This document shows, piece by piece, positions 1 to 7,052 of a stretch of 21,093 nucleotides of DNA (the stretch's first letter is position 1; each line of letters starts with the position of its first letter). This DNA comes from Alphaproteobacteria bacterium UBA6149. Its GTDB lineage: Bacteria > Pseudomonadota > Alphaproteobacteria > Rickettsiales > UBA998. The notes under the pieces are model-generated. The model did no database searches. It was not told the DNA's origin and was given only the letters and a program-made list of their open reading frames with translations. Both the position numbers and the translations under genes were made by a program. The DNA is taken from assembly GCA_002423155.1 (NCBI GenBank), contig DIUV01000003.1:1-21093 (forward strand). The letters are read 5' to 3'.

Positions 1-21
1 CTTGGCGAGGCTCCCTCACCC

Positions 22-41
22 CTGAAACATATATGTTTCAG
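22..41. repeat. Perfect 20-bp palindrome
   Basis: CTGAAACATATATGTTTCAG equals its own reverse complement. It is bordered by CCCTCACCC on the left and CCTCTCCCA on the right, which resemble the flanks of the CCCTCTCCC-type repeats near 14 kb. It may be a degenerate or rearranged member of that family; this is only inferred from the short flanks. No gene can be seen in positions 1-273 apart from this palindrome and the adjacent MITE. Confidence 0.5.
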
Positions 42-54
42 CCTCTCCCAAATT

Positions 55-198
55 AAGACCTCTGCATAATGCTACTGCTCTGGACTTCTAAGTGCTAACT
101 CATTGAAAAATAATACTCATGTACTGATGTACACTCCGTTTATTTTTCAATGAGTTAGCACTTATAAGCCTCAGCGCAGCGCATTATGCAGAGGTCTT
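55..198 (+). mobile_element. 144-bp MITE-like palindromic element, copy 1
   Basis: The element begins AAGACCTCTGCATAATG and ends with its exact reverse complement (17-bp outer arms). A second inner pair of perfect 23-bp arms starts AAGTGCTAACTCATTG, surrounding a 28-nt centre. The 18-nt spacers between outer and inner arms are only loosely complementary. The element is flanked by a direct 5-bp repeat AAATT (50-54 and 199-203), which reads as a target-site duplication. It has no coding capacity. The exact reverse complement of the whole 144 bp occurs at 3124-3267. Terminal inverted repeats, target duplication, small size and multiple copies define a MITE-like non-autonomous element. I cannot assign the transposase family that moves it. 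Confidence 0.85.
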
Positions 199-273
199 AA
201 ATTTGTGGAGAGTAAAGAATTTTCTTGGACAGTAGTGCGTGCAGACGGGAATCTCTTTATTTTTCAAACAGCT

Positions 274-1074
274 TTACTGATTAAACCCATTTTCTTTGAA
301 TATATCCGCTGCTGTTTTTGAAGTTAGAAATTTCAAAAAATCGCGTGCTACATTCATATTATCGCCTGCCACTACAGCAGCTTGATAAATAATGGCGGAA
401 CTATCATCGCTTGATATTGTCATTAATTTATTTAAATCTGGGTATAATAATACATCCGTTTCAAACATAAACCCATAAGCACCATATTGTGTTATTGCCT
501 TACGCAGGGCAAAATTATCCCGAAAAAAACTGTAAGAAGGCTCTAATTCGCGAGATAACCGCAATTTACGAATGAGTTGTAGTGCGTAAGTGCCCTCGGA
601 CAAAAATTCTGGGTCGCCAAGTGCTAATTGAAAATCTTTTTCCTGTGTGGGCAATAATTTCATTAAGCGTTTTTTTGCTCTGGGGTTAGTAATGTTGTTT
701 TTAGGTCCTAACAATACCAAGCGATTAGTGGCAATATTAGTGAGTGAATAAACATCCATTAATCCTTTGGATTGTAACAATCTTATCAGGGCGGGGCGAG
801 CGGTTATAAAAACATTACCTTCTTGCCCATCTTCCAAATCTTTTATTTGTACGCTGCCTGCACCAAAGGAAGTAGCAACCGCAATGTTTTTTTCCTGCGC
901 ATAAATGCGGGCAATTTTGGATAATGGAATAGTCATACTCGGATCCGCCATAACGGTAATTTCGGGCGGAGACAAATCAGTGTCTTTAAAATTCAAACCC
1001 TCACGCGCAAAGCTACCGTTTCCACTAAAAAACAGTGCTAAAACTACACAAAACCAAAAGACATATATTTTCAT
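274..1074 (-). CDS. ModA-like periplasmic substrate-binding protein
   Basis: 266 residues. An N-terminal hydrophobic stretch (about residues 3-17) followed by GNGSFA/RE looks like a Sec signal peptide, so the product is probably periplasmic. The mature part begins EITVMADPSM, then a G-A-G-S segment and DLEDGQEGNVFITA near residues 70-95. This matches the layout of molybdate-type (ModA/extracellular solute-binding family 11) proteins, where an I-T-V-x-A-x-x-S strand and an A-D-V-x-I-S-A-like strand line the oxyanion site. Family members normally capture molybdate, tungstate or a similar oxyanion for an ABC importer. No modB or modC lies beside it here: the neighbours are a MITE and the divergent recA. 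The substrate is therefore uncertain, and it could be a sensor or a remnant. The start is supported by the signal peptide. A MITE lies 75 bp past its stop codon. Confidence 0.7.
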   Translation of the reverse strand: MKIYVFWFCVVLALFFSGNGSFAREGLNFKDTDLSPPEITVMADPSMTIPLSKIARIYAQEKNIAVATSFGAGSVQIKDLEDGQEGNVFITARPALIRLLQSKGLMDVYSLTNIATNRLVLLGPKNNITNPRAKKRLMKLLPTQEKDFQLALGDPEFLSEGTYALQLIRKLRLSRELEPSYSFFRDNFALRKAITQYGAYGFMFETDVLLYPDLNKLMTISSDDSSAIIYQAAVVAGDNMNVARDFLKFLTSKTAADIFKENGFNQ

Positions 1075-1111
1075 ATCTAATTTATATGTATAAAATCTTT
1101 TGCAAGCAACT

Positions 1112-1215
1112 ATACTCCTCTTATTTAATTCTGCGGCGTCGTTATCCTTCGGCTCGTGTATTATTTATACACTTCGCCTCGGATGCCTAGCCGCAAAATA
1201 AAATAAGAGGAGTAT
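1112..1215. mobile_element. 104-bp palindromic MITE-like element upstream of recA
   Basis: The left end ATACTCCTCTTATTT and the reverse complement of the right end match for about 26 nt with two mismatches, reaching GCGGC. The centre holds a perfect hairpin GTGTAT-TATTT-ATACAC. AACT is repeated directly at 1108-1111 and 1216-1219, a possible 4-bp target-site duplication. There is no coding capacity. It differs in sequence from the 144-bp element. It occupies about half of the 210-bp gap between the divergent ModA-like gene and recA and ends 69 bp before the recA start codon, so it may delimit or have displaced upstream promoter sequence. Confidence 0.65.
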
Positions 1216-1284
1216 AACTCTTGCCACTTAGCATAAAAGCTGTACAACAATAACAAACAAACAAGCGACAAAAAGGACACACTT

Positions 1285-2322
1285 ATGGATAAACAAAAAG
1301 CTCTGGATACCGCATTAGCCCAAATTGAAAAGGCTTTTGGTAAAGGTTCAATCATGAAATTGGGCACGCAGGATGCTTTAGAGGTTGAATCTATTTCTAC
1401 TGGTTCGCTCGGGTTGGATATTGCTTTGGGTGTCGGCGGATTACCTAAAGGTCGGGTGATTGAAATTTATGGGCCAGAAAGTTCAGGCAAAACCACCATG
1501 ACATTACACGCAATTGCGGAATGTCAGAAAAAAGGTGGCACTTGCGCCTTTATTGACGCGGAGCACGCCTTAGACCCCGTATATGCGCGTAAATTAGGTG
1601 TAAATGTAGATGAACTACTAATTTCTCAGCCTGATACTGGTGAACAAGCTTTAGAAATTGCCGATACTTTGGTGCGTTCTGGGGCAGTTGATATGTTGGT
1701 AATTGATTCAGTCGCGGCACTAGTTCCGAAAGCGGAATTAGAAGGAGAAATGGGCGATTCACACATGGGCTTGCAAGCGCGTTTGATGAGTCAGGCTTTG
1801 CGTAAATTGACCAGCAATATTTCTCGCACTAATTGCATGGTTATTTTCATCAATCAGTTGCGCCAAAAAATTGGGGTAATGTTTGGTAATCCTGAGACCA
1901 CTACGGGTGGTAATGCGTTAAAATTTTATGCTTCAGTGCGCTTAGATATTCGCCGTGTGGGTGCTATCAAAGAAAAAGATGAAGTTATCGGCAATCAAAC
2001 CCGCGTTAAAGTAGTAAAAAACAAGGTTGCTCCGCCTTTCCGCGTGGTGGATTTTGATATTCTTTACGGCGAAGGAATTTCTAAAATGGGCGAGTTGATT
2101 GATTTGGGCGTAAAAGCTGGATTAGTAGATAAAGCAGGCTCATGGTTTTCTTATAATAATACGCGCATTGGTCAGGGCAAAGAAAATGCGCGTCAATATT
2201 TTAAAGAACATGCCGATATTGCCGCTGAATTAGAACAGGCAATTCGTGATCGTTCCGGCATGGTAAGCGCCGCTTTACAAGCTAGCCCAGCCGAGTTTGA
2301 AGCGGAAGCAGAGGTAGCTTAA
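1285..2322 (+). CDS. recA: Recombinase A
   Basis: 345 residues, normal RecA length. RecA polymerises on single-stranded DNA, drives ATP-dependent strand exchange in recombinational repair and triggers LexA self-cleavage in the SOS response. The Walker A motif GPESSGKTT is at residues 63-71, and the Walker B strand MLVIDSVAAL and the conserved FINQLRQKIGVMFGNPE segment containing loop L2 are intact. The C-terminus is acidic, as usual. AAGGACAC upstream of the ATG gives a reasonable ribosome binding site. In the 69 bp between the upstream MITE-like element and the start I see neither a GTTC-N7-GTTC alphaproteobacterial LexA box nor a CTGT-N8-ACAG box, so SOS control is not evident. A hairpin follows the stop codon. 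Confidence 0.97.
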   Translation: MDKQKALDTALAQIEKAFGKGSIMKLGTQDALEVESISTGSLGLDIALGVGGLPKGRVIEIYGPESSGKTTMTLHAIAECQKKGGTCAFIDAEHALDPVYARKLGVNVDELLISQPDTGEQALEIADTLVRSGAVDMLVIDSVAALVPKAELEGEMGDSHMGLQARLMSQALRKLTSNISRTNCMVIFINQLRQKIGVMFGNPETTTGGNALKFYASVRLDIRRVGAIKEKDEVIGNQTRVKVVKNKVAPPFRVVDFDILYGEGISKMGELIDLGVKAGLVDKAGSWFSYNNTRIGQGKENARQYFKEHADIAAELEQAIRDRSGMVSAALQASPAEFEAEAEVA

Positions 2323-2328
2323 TGGTGT

Positions 2329-2367
2329 CTTAGGTGCGTCCTGTAAACAATTGCGGATGCACCTAAG
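2329..2367 (+). terminator. Hairpin after recA, possible terminator
   Basis: Arms CTTAGGTGCGTCC (2329-2341) and GGATGCACCTAAG (2355-2367) pair over 13 positions with one mismatched or wobble position and a 13-nt loop. It begins 6 bp after the recA stop codon. No T-run follows, so intrinsic termination is doubtful; it may instead be an mRNA 3'-end stabilising structure. Confidence 0.4.
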
Positions 2368-2502
2368 TGCTACAAGTTGTAATAATAACAAAAAAGCACT
2401 TGCCAAGTAAAAACGCTTAGTGTAACAAACTCTCCACCCCAGCTGAAAAGCTTTTTTAAGTGTTTGATGCTTTGGTTTGGGGATTGCCACATTTGACCAT
2501 GT

Positions 2503-2577
2503 TCCTCGGTAGCTCAGTGGTAGAGCAATCGGCTGTTAACCGATCGGTCGCTGGTTCGAGCCCGGCCCGAGGAGCCA
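2503..2577 (+). tRNA. tRNA-Asn (anticodon GUU)
   Basis: A 75-nt cloverleaf with encoded CCA. The acceptor arms TCCTCGG and CCGAGGA pair over 7 bp, with discriminator G and CCA at 2575-2577. The D-arm carries AGCTCAGTGGTAGAGC, and the anticodon loop CTGTTAA places GTT at 2535-2537. The T-arm contains GGTTCGAGCCC. It decodes AAC and AAU. An AT-rich hairpin follows immediately and probably ends the transcript. Confidence 0.97.
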
Positions 2578-2610
2578 TTTTTCATCATCTATTGGATGAA
2601 AAATTTCTTT
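2578..2610 (+). terminator. Terminator-like hairpin after tRNA-Asn
   Basis: TTTTTCATC (2578-2586) and GATGAAAAA (2595-2603) form a 9-bp stem with an 8-nt loop, followed by TTTCTTT. It abuts the CCA end of the tRNA. The stem is AT-rich, but its placement and the T-rich tail fit an intrinsic terminator. Confidence 0.55.
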
Positions 2611-2639
2611 AAAAATTTCAAAAGTGAATTGATAATATT

Positions 2640-2861
2640 ATGACTGATAGCGAAACTAAGGATAGTAACGGCACCATTCTTAATGATGGCGATTCAGTTT
2701 ATTTAATTAAAGATTTAAAAGTAAAAGGCACTTCCGTAACTTTAAAAAGAGGGACGTTAGTCAAAAAAATTCAGCTTACTAATAATGAAGAAGAAGTTGA
2801 ATGTAATGTAGAAAAAGTAAAAGGTTTAGTGCTTAAAACCTGCTTTTTGAAAAAAGCATAG
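2640..2861 (+). CDS. PhnA C-terminal-domain protein (small, no zinc ribbon)
   Basis: 73 residues. The body KDSNGTILNDGDSVYLIKDL, then KVKGTSVTLKRGT, VKKIQLT and a final LKKA, matches the C-terminal beta-barrel-like domain of PhnA/YjdM proteins. The usual N-terminal zinc-ribbon half (about 35 residues with four cysteines) is absent: only a short MTDSET leader precedes the domain. Single-domain PhnA-like proteins are common, and their role is not established despite the alkylphosphonate name. No clear Shine-Dalgarno sequence precedes the ATG, although the reading frame and the domain boundary support this start. It lies downstream of tRNA-Asn and ends at a repeat-rich terminator region. Confidence 0.8.
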   Translation: MTDSETKDSNGTILNDGDSVYLIKDLKVKGTSVTLKRGTLVKKIQLTNNEEEVECNVEKVKGLVLKTCFLKKA

Positions 2862-2872
2862 AAAAATCCACC

Positions 2873-3105
2873 CTACACGACAGTGCTGTTAACAACATTA
2901 TTTTACATTATATAACAGCAAATTATATGGGGAATCCATCCGTTGTCATACCTATGCAGGGCGGTATCCATGTTTATCAATTAGCTTATGAGCCAATGGT
3001 TTGGCATGGATACCGCCCTGCATAGGTATGACAACGGATGTTTTTTTTTGCAAAGAATCATTTTTATTCAATGTGATGGGTGTTATTAATAACATTGTCG
3101 CGTAG
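2873..3105. repeat. Nested inverted-repeat unit downstream of the PhnA-like gene
   Basis: Outer arms of 24 nt, starting CTACACGACAGT at 2873 and ending at 3105, pair at 19 of 24 positions. All five differences are transitions, two of which would be G-U pairs in the plus-strand RNA. They enclose the perfect 36-bp inverted repeat at 2937-3040. A near-identical direct repeat AGCATAGAAAAATC / AGCATAGAAAAAATC flanks the unit (2855-2868 and 3104-3118); its left copy covers the stop codon of the PhnA-like gene. This suggests an inserted unit with duplicated flanks, but slippage or chance similarity in A-rich DNA cannot be excluded. Positions 2862-3376 hold no gene, only this unit, its terminator and a MITE. 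Confidence 0.55.
2937..3049 (+). terminator. Perfect 36-bp inverted repeat with T9 tail
   Basis: The arms at 2937-2972 (CATCCGTTGTCATACC...) and 3005-3040 are exact reverse complements around a 32-nt loop, followed directly by nine T residues. As RNA this is a very long stem with a U-tract, so it should act as a strong intrinsic terminator for the PhnA-like gene. The GTCATACC end is shared with inverted repeats at 8331 and 9515, so it is probably a dispersed repeat put to use as a terminator. Confidence 0.8.
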
Positions 3106-3123
3106 CATAGAAAAAATCATAAT

Positions 3124-3267
3124 AAGACCTCTGCATAATGCGCTGCGCTGAGGCTTATAAGTGCTAACTCATTGAAAAATAAACGGAGTGTACATCAGTA
3201 CATGAGTATTATTTTTCAATGAGTTAGCACTTAGAAGTCCAGAGCAGTAGCATTATGCAGAGGTCTT
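3124..3267 (-). mobile_element. 144-bp MITE-like palindromic element, copy 2 (inverted)
   Basis: Base for base the reverse complement of the element at 55-198. It has its own, different 5-bp direct repeat, ATAAT, at 3119-3123 and 3268-3272. Two identical copies with different perfect 5-bp flanks is strong evidence of independent transposition with 5-bp target duplication, and of recent activity. It lies 109 bp upstream of the rpoN start codon and may affect that promoter region. Confidence 0.87.
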
Positions 3268-3376
3268 ATAATAGTTTGAATTATCTAATCCAAAACGCAA
3301 CATATTCTGCGTGGGTCTTCAAATTAAAAATTAAAAACATGTTACATAATGAGAATTATTGTAGTATTTTTTCCGC

Positions 3377-4798
3377 ATGTCTTTAAAATTAGAACTTCGT
3401 CAACGTCAGTCATTAGTAATGACGCAAAGCTTGCGGCAATCTATTGAATTGCTGCAAATGAGCATGCTTGAATTGACCGAATTTGTGGGGCAAGAGCTAG
3501 AAAAAAACCCCCTTTTGTCGGAAGTAGATAATGAAAATGCGGATAGCGAAAATATTGAAGTTCCAGAAAGCGCTGAACCAGCTAACAACCTAGATAATGA
3601 AGATATATTCTGGGGAGAGGGCGATAATGAGCTTTATAATAATAACGGCAAGCACGAAAAGAAATCCGCCTCAGATGTGGTGTCGTCATCTGACTATTTA
3701 GAGTCAGTTCTGGCAGAGCCACCCTCCTTGCGCCAACATCTGATTGAGCAATTGCAGGTTGATATAGAGTTAAATAAAAATCCCGCCGATTTTTTAATTG
3801 CCGTACATTTAGTAGATATGCTGGATGAGCGCGGCTATCTACGGGAGGATATTAATTATTTATCCGCTCAGCTAGGCGCACCGCTAGAATCTGTCGAAAA
3901 TTCTTTACAACGCGTACAAGATTGTGATCCAGCAGGGGTGGCGGCGCGTTCTTTGGCAGAATGTTTGCGTTTGCAAGCACAGGATAAAGGGCTGCTTACG
4001 CCAGCACTAGCTATTTTGTTGGATAATTTAAATCTGCTAGAATCGGGTGACAAAAATGCTTTAGGCAAATTATGTGGCGTTTCCGCGGAGAAATTAGAAA
4101 GATTATTACATCTACTGCGCTCGCTTGACCCCGCACCGGGGGCAAATTTTTCTACCGAGAATGTGCAGACCTTAATTCCCGATGTGTGGGTGCGAAAACA
4201 AGGAAAAACTTGGCGCGTAGAACTAAATCCCGAATCATTGCCGCGTCTATTAGTAAATCATAGCTCGTATGCTTTATTACTATCAAAAGCCCGCGGGGCA
4301 GAGGAAAAACAATTCTTGCGAGAACAACTCGCTAATGCCTCTTGGTTAGTAAAAGCACTCCATCAAAGGGCAGAAACTTTACTGAAAGTGGCGAATGTAA
4401 TTGTGCAATTACAAGAAAAATTCTTTGAATATGGGGTAGGGCAGTTACGCCCCCTAACCATGAAAGAAGTGGCAGAAAAAGCAGGCATTCACGAAAGCAC
4501 AGTTAGCCGCGTAAGTATGGGAAAATGGTTTGCTTCTCCGCGCGGAAATCTGGAATTGCGCTATTTCTTTGCTTCTGCCACTGGAAAATCCTCAGGCGAG
4601 GTGGGCACTTCCAGCCAGATTGTTATGCACCGCATAAAATCCCTGATTGCTGCGGAAGAAAAAACCGCACCGCTGACCGATGATGCGCTGGTAAATTTGC
4701 TTGCCGATGAAGGTATAGAAGTGGCGCGGCGCACAGTAGTAAAATATCGTACCAAATTGCGCATTGGCTCATCGCGTGAGCGGGCGAAGGGGTTGTAA
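3377..4798 (+). CDS. rpoN: RNA polymerase sigma-54 factor
   Basis: 473 residues, full length. Sigma-54 recruits RNA polymerase to -24/-12 promoters that open only with an AAA+ activator. Region I is the glutamine- and leucine-rich N-terminus (LELRQRQSLVMTQSLRQSI, residues 4-22). An acidic variable region II follows (about 45-95), then the core-binding region. The HTH segment with IHESTVSRV lies near residues 373-381, and the RpoN box ARRTVVKYR is at 450-458. All hallmarks are intact. No Shine-Dalgarno sequence precedes the ATG; the family N-terminus nevertheless fixes the start. No sigma-54 activator or flagellar gene is in view, so its regulon cannot be inferred. The stop lies 40 bp from the end of the convergent pilin-like gene, with no strong terminator between. 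Confidence 0.96.
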   Translation: MSLKLELRQRQSLVMTQSLRQSIELLQMSMLELTEFVGQELEKNPLLSEVDNENADSENIEVPESAEPANNLDNEDIFWGEGDNELYNNNGKHEKKSASDVVSSSDYLESVLAEPPSLRQHLIEQLQVDIELNKNPADFLIAVHLVDMLDERGYLREDINYLSAQLGAPLESVENSLQRVQDCDPAGVAARSLAECLRLQAQDKGLLTPALAILLDNLNLLESGDKNALGKLCGVSAEKLERLLHLLRSLDPAPGANFSTENVQTLIPDVWVRKQGKTWRVELNPESLPRLLVNHSSYALLLSKARGAEEKQFLREQLANASWLVKALHQRAETLLKVANVIVQLQEKFFEYGVGQLRPLTMKEVAEKAGIHESTVSRVSMGKWFASPRGNLELRYFFASATGKSSGEVGTSSQIVMHRIKSLIAAEEKTAPLTDDALVNLLADEGIEVARRTVVKYRTKLRIGSSRERAKGL

Positions 4799-4838
4799 GC
4801 AGCAGAATAAATTGTTTTTATTCCATGTCTTACATTGT

Positions 4839-7001
4839 TTATTGATCCCATTCTATGTAAAATGCTCCAGTATGATTCGTTGGGAAATACCCAGGAGAAC
4901 TACTAACATAATGATTTGGGTTTCCTATATTTGCTACACTAGAGGTTGAATCAGATATTGGTGTTATGGTAAAACCGCCATTATAACCTCCAGAAAAGTT
5001 AACACTATCTAAAAGCATCGGCTTTGCTTTAAAAACAGCACATTTAAATGATACTGAGCCTATATTTTTACTGGAAGAAACATAGGGTATTGCAGGGTTA
5101 TTTGTAGCCGCGCCTCCTATAACAGTGTTTGCACCGCCAGCACCACCGCCTCCAGTTCCTCCAGTTCCTCCAGTAGCTCCATTAGCACTACCTCCTCCTC
5201 CTCCATTAGTGGTGCTGCCCCCACCACCGCCACCACCATTACATGGTCCTGCACTCATACCACAAGCAGAGTTGCTGCCACCCCTACCACCGTAACCACC
5301 TCCAGTACCTCCTGTACTAGTGGAGAAATTATAATAACCACCAGTACCCCCATTGAATCCACCACCAGCACCACCACTAGCACCAGTAGCACCATAAGTA
5401 GCTGAACCACCATAATATCCACCACCTCCTCCCGCACCAGAATAATAGTAATAGGGACCAGAAGCATCATACATGTATCCGCCGCCGCCGCCGCCGCCGC
5501 CGCCGCTGCCATTGCCGCCATTGCCACCAGCAGTTGCAGAAGTTGTTCCACCACCACCTCCTCCTCCACCTCCGCCAGAGCCTACCCAAGAAGAAATCGG
5601 AGCTCCATTTCCTCCATTCAAACCAGAAGCATTACCACCATTAACAGTACCACCACCTCCGCCGCCGCCACCAGCATTTTGATTAATATATGTAGGATCA
5701 ACAAAGTATGGGCTGCCACCACCACCGCCACCGCCAGCAACAATAAATGGAGTTCCTACAGATCCACTGCTATTACTGCCAAATGCTGTAGAACCACCAC
5801 CACCTCCGCCATAATTACTTCCATTGCCTCCATTCTTATATCCTGTTCCCCCACTAGCATGAGAAGCACCTGCCCTACCTACGGAAACATAATAAGGTCC
5901 TGAACTAGTAATATTTGTAGAATCTGTCGCAGATGAAATATTACCAACTCCGCCTTGCGCTGTTCTAACACAATTATGCCAACTACCGCCAGCAGTAAAA
6001 TTACAATTATACATTCCACCACCACCACCGCCAATCGCGAGCATTCTTACCGTTAATGGGTAGGTTAATCCCGTGGGGAAATAAACATACCCACTTGAAG
6101 TAAGTAATTTATAATCACAACCAGACCCACCACTGCTAGATCCACCACTACTTCCACTACCATTTGCGGCATAAGTGCCAACCACTGTATCTTTATCCTG
6201 CCAACGAATTAAATCATCAAAATAAGACGTTGCCACGGTTCCTGCGTTAAATTGTGCATCAGTTAAGATAACGTCGTTAGTGTCGGTGTCGCAATTTTCT
6301 ACGTCTAAATTAGTGCTAGCTCCACAAGCTATTTGTGCTCCGGTCTTATTATATCCTCCTTTATGGTCTTTTCCGTGAGAGATTATTGCCATGGCAGCAT
6401 TTATTAAGAGATTATGTCCTGCTCCGTCATTGACGGTGATTGCTCCAGTTGCGGAACCTGTAGTGAAAGTTTCGGTTACTATATAGGTGAATTTATAGCC
6501 ATATTCATCATACATCATGCTATCCGCCAGTCCAAGGGCGCGACTTGGTAATGTTCCTTGGCGTACCCAAGCATCGCGGGCTACTCCTAGGGCATCATTA
6601 GTGGTTACGTGCCTTCTGGTGGTTCCTGCTGGGGCGGCGGAGTTGCCTGCTGGGGTGGTTGCCACTGCCATGTCGCACAAGCCTGCGGTGGTTCCGTTGG
6701 TGCTGTAAATTTCTTGTCCATAAGCTGCGCTACTATTAGTCAAGCTTCCTTGTGCGGGGCAGGGTAGGCGGTGATTGGTGGCATAATAACGGCTGAATGC
6801 CGCGAGTATTTCGGTCATTTTATCTTTGCTGGAAGTATATTTGGTGCGCTCTAACTGGCTGGTAGCGATGGATAAACCGCTGGCAGTGATAACGCCAATG
6901 ATAGTGATAACTATGGATAATTCTATTAGGCTGAAACCTGTTTTACCAGTTTTGCCAACTTTGGGCATTTGATAATTAGCATTATAGTTGCGGTTTGTCA
7001 T
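4839..7001 (-). CDS. Prepilin-like protein with giant glycine-rich domain
   Basis: 720 residues. The N-terminus carries a class III (type IV prepilin) signal: a basic 22-residue leader ending KTG, then FSLIELSIVITIIGVITAS. Cleavage is expected between G22 and F23, with the conserved glutamate at mature position 5 (E27). Residues about 46-280 form a pseudopilin-like body with several cysteines, followed by a Ser/Gly linker (281-294). After VRMLAIGGGGGG near 319-328, about 300 residues are dominated by glycine runs with Ser, Thr, Asn and Tyr. A non-repetitive tail (about 625-720) closes the protein. GGGAG 7 nt upstream supports this start. Prepilin peptidase would process it, and assembly into a pilus or type II secretion pseudopilus is plausible. 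The Gly-rich module resembles those of surface and fibre proteins, but its function here is unknown. No other pilus gene is in the window. Confidence 0.8.
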   Translation of the reverse strand: MTNRNYNANYQMPKVGKTGKTGFSLIELSIVITIIGVITASGLSIATSQLERTKYTSSKDKMTEILAAFSRYYATNHRLPCPAQGSLTNSSAAYGQEIYSTNGTTAGLCDMAVATTPAGNSAAPAGTTRRHVTTNDALGVARDAWVRQGTLPSRALGLADSMMYDEYGYKFTYIVTETFTTGSATGAITVNDGAGHNLLINAAMAIISHGKDHKGGYNKTGAQIACGASTNLDVENCDTDTNDVILTDAQFNAGTVATSYFDDLIRWQDKDTVVGTYAANGSGSSGGSSSGGSGCDYKLLTSSGYVYFPTGLTYPLTVRMLAIGGGGGGMYNCNFTAGGSWHNCVRTAQGGVGNISSATDSTNITSSGPYYVSVGRAGASHASGGTGYKNGGNGSNYGGGGGGSTAFGSNSSGSVGTPFIVAGGGGGGGSPYFVDPTYINQNAGGGGGGGGTVNGGNASGLNGGNGAPISSWVGSGGGGGGGGGGTTSATAGGNGGNGSGGGGGGGGGYMYDASGPYYYYSGAGGGGGYYGGSATYGATGASGGAGGGFNGGTGGYYNFSTSTGGTGGGYGGRGGSNSACGMSAGPCNGGGGGGGSTTNGGGGGSANGATGGTGGTGGGGAGGANTVIGGAATNNPAIPYVSSSKNIGSVSFKCAVFKAKPMLLDSVNFSGGYNGGFTITPISDSTSSVANIGNPNHYVSSSPGYFPTNHTGAFYIEWDQ
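5479..5505. repeat. (CCG)9 microsatellite within the Gly-rich gene
   Basis: Nine uninterrupted CCG triplets (GGC codons on the coding strand) encode nine consecutive glycines. Elsewhere the glycine runs mix GGT, GGA and GGC. A pure triplet tract is prone to slippage, which would change length without shifting frame. Confidence 0.9.
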
Positions 7002-7023
7002 CTTAAGCTCCCGTTTGTTTTAA

Positions 7024-7052
7024 GCAAAATGTCACCAACTTTCGTTGGCGAC
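7024..7052 (-). terminator. Terminator-like tetraloop hairpin
   Basis: On the minus strand GTCGCCAAC-GAAA-GTTGGTGAC forms nine pairs (one G-U) and is followed by ATTTTGCT. The U-tract is weak, so termination may be partial. It would end the structured RNA about 23 nt before the ATG of the pilin-like gene, leaving the Shine-Dalgarno region outside the hairpin. Confidence 0.4.

Noticed and set aside
2400..2428. Promoter for tRNA-Asn (TTGCCA-17-TAACAA)
   Set aside because: The -10 match is poor (three of six) and the distance to the tRNA is long, so I could not support it.
2640..2861. PhnA-like gene as a truncated pseudogene
   Set aside because: The zinc ribbon is missing, but the C-terminal domain is complete with its own start and stop, and single-domain versions are common.
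55..3267. CRISPR array
   Set aside because: The repeated units are palindromic and inverted, 3 kb apart, without regular spacers or cas genes.
5255..5903. Long open frames opposite or shifted within the Gly-rich gene (for example 5473-5682 plus, proline-rich)
   Set aside because: They are by-products of GGN/CCN codon repetition; there is no ribosome binding site or recognisable domain, and the prepilin frame explains the region.
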